DNA from: JBGQOG01 sp052113705
Lineage (GTDB): Bacteria > Pseudomonadota > Alphaproteobacteria > Rhodobacterales > Rhodobacteraceae
Length of the DNA stretch: 55,752 nt
Direction: 5' to 3'
Assembly (NCBI RefSeq): GCF_052113705.1
Contig: NZ_JBGQOG010000023.1
Location: 1 to 55,752 of the forward strand
This document shows, in pieces, positions 50,442 through 55,752 of the stretch. The notes below the pieces were generated by a model. The model was not told the DNA's origin, made no database searches, and worked only from the letters and a program-made list of their open reading frames with translations. A program made the translations under genes and the position numbers. Position 1 is the stretch's first letter. Every line of letters begins with the position of its first letter.

Positions 50442-51509
50442 TTACTTCACCTGGTCCATGGTGTAGTAACCCGAACCGATCACCACTTGCTCCCAGTTGG
50501 ACGCGTCGACTTCGATCGGCTCCAGCAGGTAGGACGGCACGACTTTCACGCCGTTGTCATAGGTGGTGGTGTCGTTGATTTCCGGCTCCGACCCCGAGAG
50601 GAGCGCGTCCACCATGCCCACGGTCACCTGTGCCAGCGCACGGGTATCCTTGAAGATGGTCGAATATTGCTCGCCCGCGATGATCGATTTGATCGACTGG
50701 ACTTCGGCATCCTGACCCGAAACGATCGGCAGCTGCACATCGCCCGAACCATAGCCCACGCCTTTCAGCGACGACAGGATCCCGATGGACAGGCCATCGT
50801 AGGGCGACAGGACGCCATGCACCTGCTTGTCGGTGTAGTTGGCCGACAGAAGGTTATCCATACGGGCCTGTGCCACAGCACCATCCCAACGCAGCGTGCC
50901 GACTTTTTCCATGCCCATCTGACCCGAGGGGATCACGATGTCGCCGCTGTCGATCAGCGGCTGCAGCACCGACATGGCGCCGTTGTAGAAGAAATAGGCG
51001 TTGTTGTCGTCCGGGCTGCCGCCGAAGAGTTCCACGTTCCACGGATGCTGATCCGGGAAGCGCTTCTTCATGCCGTCGACGATCGAGCTGGCCTGCTGCA
51101 CGCCGACTTTGAAGTTGTCGAAGGTGGCGTAGTAGGAGACGGCGTCGCTGTCGCGGATCAGGCGGTCATAGGCGATGACCTTGATGTCGGCGGCGGCGGC
51201 GTTTTCCAGCGCGTTGGTCAGCGTGGTGCCGTCAATCGCGGCCACAACCAGAACATCCACCCCTTTGGTGATCATGTTCTCGATCTGCGCGAGCTGGTTC
51301 GGAATGTCGTCCTCTGCATATTGCAGATCGGTGTCATAGCCCGCAGCCTTGAAGCGCTCGACCATCGACTCGCCGTCGGTGATCCAACGGGCCGAGGATT
51401 TCGTCGGCATGGCGATGCCCACCAAGCCCTTGTCGGCCGCAATCGCAGTGCTGCCCCAAAGCGAGGCGCCAACCGCCAACGTCGCCATGAATGACGTGAA
51501 AACCTTCAT
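50442..51509 (-). CDS. chvE: Periplasmic sugar-binding protein ChvE
   Basis: A 355-aa solute-binding protein for aldoses such as galactose and arabinose; in Agrobacterium ChvE also relays sugars to the VirA sensor. The signal peptide ends near residue 25 (STAIAADKG). Family blocks include VGIAMPTKSSARWITDG, AEDDIPNQLAQIENMI, VIAYDRLIRDSDAVSYYATFDN and VELFGGSPDDNNA. First gene of the chvE-gguA-gguB-dehydrogenase operon. Confidence 0.94.
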   Translation of the reverse strand: MKVFTSFMATLAVGASLWGSTAIAADKGLVGIAMPTKSSARWITDGESMVERFKAAGYDTDLQYAEDDIPNQLAQIENMITKGVDVLVVAAIDGTTLTNALENAAAADIKVIAYDRLIRDSDAVSYYATFDNFKVGVQQASSIVDGMKKRFPDQHPWNVELFGGSPDDNNAYFFYNGAMSVLQPLIDSGDIVIPSGQMGMEKVGTLRWDGAVAQARMDNLLSANYTDKQVHGVLSPYDGLSIGILSSLKGVGYGSGDVQLPIVSGQDAEVQSIKSIIAGEQYSTIFKDTRALAQVTVGMVDALLSGSEPEINDTTTYDNGVKVVPSYLLEPIEVDASNWEQVVIGSGYYTMDQVK

Positions 51510-51630
51510 ATTTCCCTCCCTGATGCCGGCTCCCTTTCCCCGGGCGCGCATTGCCCAGGGTCCTGACCGGTCCGCCGCCACGATAGGCAAGTGGGGGCAT
51601 AACCGACAAATTCATAATTGTGCATCATCC

Positions 51631-51646
51631 ATATCAGGAACGGTAT
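51631..51646. promoter_or_regulatory. LysR-type operator upstream of chvE
   Basis: ATATC-AGGAAC-GGTAT, followed by AT, 122 bases upstream of the chvE start. Same arm and spacer design as the sites at 45664 and 46640. Confidence 0.6.
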
Positions 51647-51839
51647 ATTTGTGCCGCAGAGGCCCATTTCCACAGGAATGCGGGGGATGCCGCGAAGGCC
51701 TGCGACATTTGTCGTTGCGTCACCTGACATCGCGCGCTGCCAGAGGTTGCGCCAAGACGGGCGCCATCGCCCGGCAAAGAGGCAAAAACCCAGCCAAAGC
51801 ACCGGCTTCGGTCCGATTCACCCGGCTCCACGTAACGAC

Positions 51840-51863
51840 AAAGGGCGCGGCCACGCCGCGCCC
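51840..51863 (-). terminator. Terminator of the Atm1-type ABC exporter gene
   Basis: GGGCGCGG (51843-51850) and CCGCGCCC (51856-51863) form a perfect 8-bp stem with a five-base loop; on the minus strand TTT follows. It lies 28 bases after the exporter stop. Confidence 0.75.
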
Positions 51864-51891
51864 CTGCCCTGAATGCCGGAGAAGATTCGCC

Positions 51892-53763
51892 TCAGGCGGC
51901 CTCTTCTTCCTCTTCTGCCGACTGCCGCGCCCACATGGCGGCATAGCGGCCGTTATGGCTCAGCAGCTCCTCATGCCGCCCCTCTTCGACGATGCGCCCC
52001 GCCTCCAGCACCACGATGCGGTCGGCATCGGCAATGGTCGAGAGACGGTGCGCGATGGTGATCACCGTGCGCCCCTGCCCCATCGCCTTCAGGCTTTCCT
52101 GAATGTCGCGCTCGGTCTGGGTGTCCAAGGCCGAGGTCGCCTCATCCAAAAGCAGAATCGCCGGGTTCTTCAGGATCGTCCGCGCAATCCCCACCCGTTG
52201 CTTTTCGCCGCCCGAAAGCTTCAGCCCGCGTTCGCCCACGGTGGTCTCATAGCCCTCCGGCAGGCTTTCAACGAAATCATGGATGCGCGCGGCGCGGGCG
52301 GCGGCCTCCACCTCGGCGCGGCTGGCCTCCGGGCGGCCATAGGCGATGTTGTAATAGATGGTGTCGTTGAAGAGCACCGTGTCCTGCGGCACGACGCCGA
52401 TGGATTTGTGCAGACTGTCCTGGGTGATGGCGCGCACATCCTGCCCGTCGATCTTCAGCGCGCCGCCGGTCACATCGTAAAAGCGGAACAAGAGCCGCCC
52501 GATGGTGGATTTGCCCGAGCCCGAGGGCCCCACAAGCGCCACCGTCTGCCCGGCGGGCACGCTCAGCGTGATGCCCTTCAGGATCGGCCGCGCCGCGTCA
52601 TAGCCGAAATGCACATCCTCAAACATCACCTCACCGCCGCGGATCTCCAGATCGGGGGCCGCGGGCGCATCGGTGATCTCGGCGGGCTGATGCAAGAGGT
52701 CAAACATCTCGCCCATATCCACCAAAGCCTGCCGGATCTCGCGGTAGACGGTGCCCAGAAAGCCGAGCGGCATGGTGATCTGGATCATATAGGCATTGAC
52801 CATGACGAAATCGCCGACCGTCAGCTTGCCCGCCATCACGCCTTGCGCCGCCATCACCATCACCGCCACCAGCCCGGTGGTGATGATCAGCGACTGGCCG
52901 AAGTTCAGCACCGAGAGGCTCTGGCCGGTCCGCACGGCGAGCCGTTCATATTGCGACATCGCGCCGTCATACCGCTCGGCCTCGCGCGCCTCGGCGCCGA
53001 AATATTTCACGGTTTCAAAGTTCAGCAGGCTGTCGATGGCCTTTTGATTGGCATCCGTATCCTGATCGTTCATCGCCTTGCGGATCTTGACCCGCCATTC
53101 GGTGACCTTGAACGTATAGGTCACATAGGCCCAGATCGTCACCACCACCACGGCCATATACCAGACGTTGAACATCACCGCGAAGATGATGGCCACCATG
53201 GTCAGTTCAAGGATCAGCGGCCCGATCGAGAACAGCAGGAAGCGCAAGAGAAAGTCGACGCCCTTCACCCCCCGTTCGATGATCCGGCTCAGCCCCCCGG
53301 TCTTGCGGGTGATGTGATAGCGCATCGAGAGGCGGTGAATATGGGTGAAGGTCTCCAGCGCCAGGCTGCGCAGCGCCCGCTGCCCAACCCGCACGAAAAC
53401 CGCGTCGCGCAGCTCGGAAAAACCGACATTGCCCAGCCGCGCCAGACCATAGGCAATGGTCAGCGCCACCGCGCCGAGCCCCAGCAAGAACCCGTCATCC
53501 CGGCTCTCGCCCGCCAGCCCGTCCACCGCCGCCTTGTAGAGGAACGGCGTCGACACCGAGATCACCTTGGCCAGCAGCAGGAACGACAGCGCCAGCACCA
53601 CCCGCTTTTTCACCCAGGGCGCATTGTCGGGCCAGAGATAGGGCACAACCCCGCGGATCGTGCGCATCCCGCGCGCCTGTGCGGCTGCCTTCTCTGTGGC
53701 CTTTTCGCCCGCCTTTGCGGCAGCATCGGCACCTTTGCCCCGTGCATCCGTATCTCGTGACAT
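51892..53763 (-). CDS. Atm1/HMT1-type ABC exporter
   Basis: A 623-aa half-transporter with an N-terminal six-helix membrane domain and one ATPase domain. The N-terminus is Ala/Lys-rich. TRKTGGLSRIIERGVKGVDFLL, NFETVKYFGAEAREAERYD and GDFVMVNAYMIQITMPLGFLG are hallmarks of the mitochondrial Atm1/ABCB7 group, which exports glutathione-bound sulfur or metal species. Walker A GPSGSGKST, signature LSGGEKQRVGIAR and Walker B ILLLDEATSALD are intact. The ATG at 53763 is used. Confidence 0.92.
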   Translation of the reverse strand: MSRDTDARGKGADAAAKAGEKATEKAAAQARGMRTIRGVVPYLWPDNAPWVKKRVVLALSFLLLAKVISVSTPFLYKAAVDGLAGESRDDGFLLGLGAVALTIAYGLARLGNVGFSELRDAVFVRVGQRALRSLALETFTHIHRLSMRYHITRKTGGLSRIIERGVKGVDFLLRFLLFSIGPLILELTMVAIIFAVMFNVWYMAVVVVTIWAYVTYTFKVTEWRVKIRKAMNDQDTDANQKAIDSLLNFETVKYFGAEAREAERYDGAMSQYERLAVRTGQSLSVLNFGQSLIITTGLVAVMVMAAQGVMAGKLTVGDFVMVNAYMIQITMPLGFLGTVYREIRQALVDMGEMFDLLHQPAEITDAPAAPDLEIRGGEVMFEDVHFGYDAARPILKGITLSVPAGQTVALVGPSGSGKSTIGRLLFRFYDVTGGALKIDGQDVRAITQDSLHKSIGVVPQDTVLFNDTIYYNIAYGRPEASRAEVEAAARAARIHDFVESLPEGYETTVGERGLKLSGGEKQRVGIARTILKNPAILLLDEATSALDTQTERDIQESLKAMGQGRTVITIAHRLSTIADADRIVVLEAGRIVEEGRHEELLSHNGRYAAMWARQSAEEEEEAA

Positions 53764-53798
53764 GCCACGCATTCTGCCTCGCTCCGGGGCTACCCCCT

Positions 53799-53832
53799 TG
53801 CTTTGGTACAAATATCCTCGGGGGGAGGTGCT
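53799..53832 (-). repeat. Dispersed repeat copy D (divergent)
   Basis: On the minus strand it reads ACCTCCCCCCGAGG, then ATATTTGTACCAAAGCAA. It keeps the ATATTTG...AAGCAA half and the CCTCC start but has a changed G/C stem. It directly follows two hairpins downstream of the LysM gene. Confidence 0.75.
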
Positions 53833-53865
53833 TTTTCAAAAGCACCGGGGGGCAGACAGCCCCCC
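53827..53865 (-). terminator. Tandem hairpins after the LysM gene
   Basis: Two adjacent perfect hairpins: GGGGGGC-AGACA-GCCCCCC (53847-53865) and GGTGCTTTT-TC-AAAAGCACC (53827-53846). Read on the minus strand they end the LysM-protein transcript, and repeat copy D follows. Confidence 0.65.
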
Positions 53866-53947
53866 GCCCGGTCCGGGCCGCTCGCGCCGCCCCGACCTCC
53901 TCTACCCCGTCGCAAGGGGCGCGCCAAGGCCCGCCGCCGCACAGGGG

Positions 53948-55552
53948 TCACTGCGGCAATGCAAAGACCTGGCCCGGATAGATCAGATCCGGGTTGCGGA
54001 TCTGGCCCTTGTTGGCGTCAAACACCCGCACATAAAGGAACCCGTCGCCATAGGTGTCGCGCGCGATGCCCCAGAGGGTAAAGCCGGGCTGCACGGTGAC
54101 CACTTTCGCCGCCACCTGCCCCGGCGCCGGTGCTGCGGGCTGCGCCGCCGCCAGCACTTCCGGCGTCTCGCGGCGGAAGGGCGTTTCGGCGCGGCCGGTC
54201 ACCCGGCCCCCGGCGCTGACCGCATCGATGCGCAAGGTATAGGTGCCCGGCGCCACGTCCTTGAGCGCGAGGCTCCAGCTGCCATCCGCTGCCACATGGC
54301 CCAGTCCCACATCGGCGTTGTTCAGATAGGCGCGCACGAATCCCGGCTGCCCGGCCTCGCCCGCGCCGCGCCCGGTCACGGTGACATCGGTGCCGCTGTC
54401 ATAGCTGATCGCATCGATCACCAGCTCCGCCGCCGCCGGTGCCAGAACCCGCACCCCGTCTGCATTGGAGACCAGCACCGAAGGTGCGGCAGCCGCCGCA
54501 GATGCGCCCGCCACCGTGGCCGCGCCCGTGCCTGTATCCGCGCCCGTGCCCGTGCCTGCAGCCGTGCCCGCGCCCGCTCCGGCACCCAAGGCGGCCGCCG
54601 GTGATGTCGCCGCACCATCTGCCGTGGGCGCCGCCGCGCCGGCACCGGTTGCCGCCGCCATATCTTGCGGGGCCGGGGCCTCTGCCCCCGTGGGCTGTGC
54701 CACCGGGGCTGATGCCTGTGCCGCCGCGATCTCTTCCGCGCTGCGCGGCGCGATGATCATCGTCTCTGCCGATTGCCGCACCTCGGTCCCGCGCTTGGCG
54801 GTCAGTGCCACGATGCGCGGCTGATCCGACAGCGGCAGCGTGAACAGCGCGGCGAATTGGCCGCGCGCATTGGTTTCGGCCTGTGCGGTTTCAGCCCCGT
54901 CAACCACCACTGAAATCGCCACCCCGGCATCCGCCTGCCCAGCCACCAGCACCGAGCCATCGGCCCCGGCGCGCAGCGTGTCGAATTTCGGCACCCCGAG
55001 CGGCGCCACCGCTGCCGCCCCGGCCGGGGTGCCCGCGTCTGAAGAGGATCCCGCCTCGGCTGCGCTGCCCGCTGTCGCAGCGGTGTCGGCGGCAGGCGCA
55101 TCTGTGGCCGTGCTGGCCGTGGCGCCGGTCGCCGGGTTTGCCGCGCCCTCCGCCGCCGGGTCTTGCGTGCCCGAAGCGGATGCATCCGCCGCCGTGGCGG
55201 GAAGGTCGCCCCCCTCAGCATCGGGGCCCGCATTCGGGGCAGCATTCGGCGCCGCATTCGGGGCCGCATTCGGGGCCGCGGTGTCGGGCGTGCTGGCGGC
55301 AGATGTCTGCGCCTCCGGCGTGGCGGCGGCGCTGCCTGCGGCTTCCTGTGGTGCGGCCCCCGTCGCCGGGGCCTCTGCGCCGGTCTCCGCGGCGGCCGGT
55401 ACCCCGCTCTCCGGCGTTTCGGGGGCAGAGGTCAGCACGAACCACCCCATCACCGCCGCCACGACCGCGGCGCCAATCAGCGCCCCGGCAGCGCCCGGCC
55501 CCATCCCGCCCGATCTGGCTCCCGTCTCGCCGCCCGTGTTCTTATCCGTCAT
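53948..55552 (-). CDS. Ala-rich membrane-anchored LysM protein
   Basis: A 534-aa envelope protein. A short cytoplasmic N-terminus precedes one membrane helix (about 22-40, AGALIGAAVVAAVMGWFVL). Residues about 45-175 are Ala/Pro/Thr-rich and include four tandem AAPN units from a 12-base DNA repeat at about 55227-55280. Ig-like segments follow (FDTLRAGADGSVLVAGQADAG and VTGRGAGEAGQPGFVRAYL), broken by a second Ala-rich linker, and a C-terminal LysM domain (TVQPGFTLWGIARDTYGDG to PGQVFALPQ) that should bind peptidoglycan. Exact function unknown. Confidence 0.85.
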   Translation of the reverse strand: MTDKNTGGETGARSGGMGPGAAGALIGAAVVAAVMGWFVLTSAPETPESGVPAAAETGAEAPATGAAPQEAAGSAAATPEAQTSAASTPDTAAPNAAPNAAPNAAPNAGPDAEGGDLPATAADASASGTQDPAAEGAANPATGATASTATDAPAADTAATAGSAAEAGSSSDAGTPAGAAAVAPLGVPKFDTLRAGADGSVLVAGQADAGVAISVVVDGAETAQAETNARGQFAALFTLPLSDQPRIVALTAKRGTEVRQSAETMIIAPRSAEEIAAAQASAPVAQPTGAEAPAPQDMAAATGAGAAAPTADGAATSPAAALGAGAGAGTAAGTGTGADTGTGAATVAGASAAAAAPSVLVSNADGVRVLAPAAAELVIDAISYDSGTDVTVTGRGAGEAGQPGFVRAYLNNADVGLGHVAADGSWSLALKDVAPGTYTLRIDAVSAGGRVTGRAETPFRRETPEVLAAAQPAAPAPGQVAAKVVTVQPGFTLWGIARDTYGDGFLYVRVFDANKGQIRNPDLIYPGQVFALPQ

Positions 55553-55672
55553 TCGCCGTCCCCTTTTGCGTCCCGAGGCACGTCTGCGGCGCCAATGGGT
55601 TGAGTGACCTTAGCAAGCCCGCTATCACCGCTCAAGGAAACCCTTTTCGCTCATCATCCCCAGAGGTGCCTC

Positions 55673-55752
55673 ATGACCGCCGCAACCGCTCAGAAATCCG
55701 TCTGCGTTTACTGCGGCTCGCGTCATGGCGCGCGTGCGGCCTATACGGAGGC
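55673..55752 (+). CDS. LOG-family (TIGR00730) protein, 5' end only
   Basis: The frame opens MTAATAQKSVCVYCGSRHG and runs off the window after about 26 codons. VCVYCGSR-x-G is the opening of LOG/TIGR00730 Rossmann-fold proteins (nucleoside monophosphate phosphoribohydrolases). GAGG lies ten bases before the ATG. It is divergent from the LysM gene. Confidence 0.75.
   Translation, partial: MTAATAQKSVCVYCGSRHGARAAYTE

Larger units (their letters stand above)
51510..51891. other. Intergenic region upstream of chvE
   Basis: These 382 bases carry the chvE promoter with its LysR-type site, an AT-rich stretch around 51605-51650, and near the far end the terminator of the Atm1-type gene. No gene is supported here. 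Confidence 0.7.

Noticed and set aside
51349..53760. 803-codon open frame opposite the Atm1-type exporter
   Set aside because: Antisense shadow; the minus strand has all ABC motifs.

Overview
This window is GC-rich (roughly two thirds G+C) chromosomal DNA from an alphaproteobacterium. Gene content points to the Rhodobacteraceae, Rhodobacter or a close relative: a ChvE/GguAB sugar importer with an AraD1/GguC enzyme, a SqrR/BigR-type sulfur regulator, TatABC, SurE-Pcm-NlpD, and a C-P lyase cluster with the hexapeptide transferase and DUF1045 proteins typical of alphaproteobacteria. I see no rRNA, tRNA, CRISPR, transposase or phage gene. Assignment below family level would need a database comparison.

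Layout. 1-18 kb is mostly housekeeping: a heptanucleotide tandem array, comEC (-), gltX, gltA, DUF1284, then DUF1697 and bioY (-), an SDR protein, surE-pcm-nlpD (+), the tatA-tatB-tatC-DUF815 operon (-), and marC with a membrane aspartyl protease (+). About 16-31.4 kb is a complete phosphonate-catabolism island. It holds phnM, a DUF1045 2H-phosphoesterase-like protein, phnG-H-I-J-K-corA-L-N (-), the GntR repressor phnF with a second phnM-like gene (+), a hexapeptide transferase, and the importer phnC-D-E-E. No phnP is visible; DUF1045 is the obvious candidate to replace it. A CorA-type magnesium transporter is embedded between phnK and phnL.

31.4-36.6 kb carries a second 11-copy heptamer array, a SqrR/BigR-like ArsR repressor and an RND efflux pair. 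The efflux promoter contains ATTC-N8-GAAT, the motif reported for Rhodobacter SqrR. 36.8-42.6 kb is housekeeping again: serS, a TspO-like membrane protein, and yfgM-like/bamB/der. 42.8-51.5 kb is a non-phosphorylative aldose module (L-arabinose/D-galactose type): chvE-gguA-gguB-aldose dehydrogenase, and LysR-araD1-aldonate dehydratase. Three matching inverted repeats (ATAYC-N6-GSTAT) lie before chvE, the lysR gene and araD1 and define a small regulon. The window ends with an Atm1-type ABC exporter, an Ala-rich LysM protein and the start of a LOG-family gene.

The clearest findings are: a dispersed sequence (GGATATTTGGAACGAAGC core) present four times, once translated in frame near the N-terminus of PhnK; the PhnF operator and Pho-box-like repeats that outline dual control of the phosphonate genes; the predicted sulfur-responsive efflux pump; and the LysR regulon. 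All regulatory assignments are inferences from sequence patterns. I did not find a convincing wholly novel defence or mobile system.
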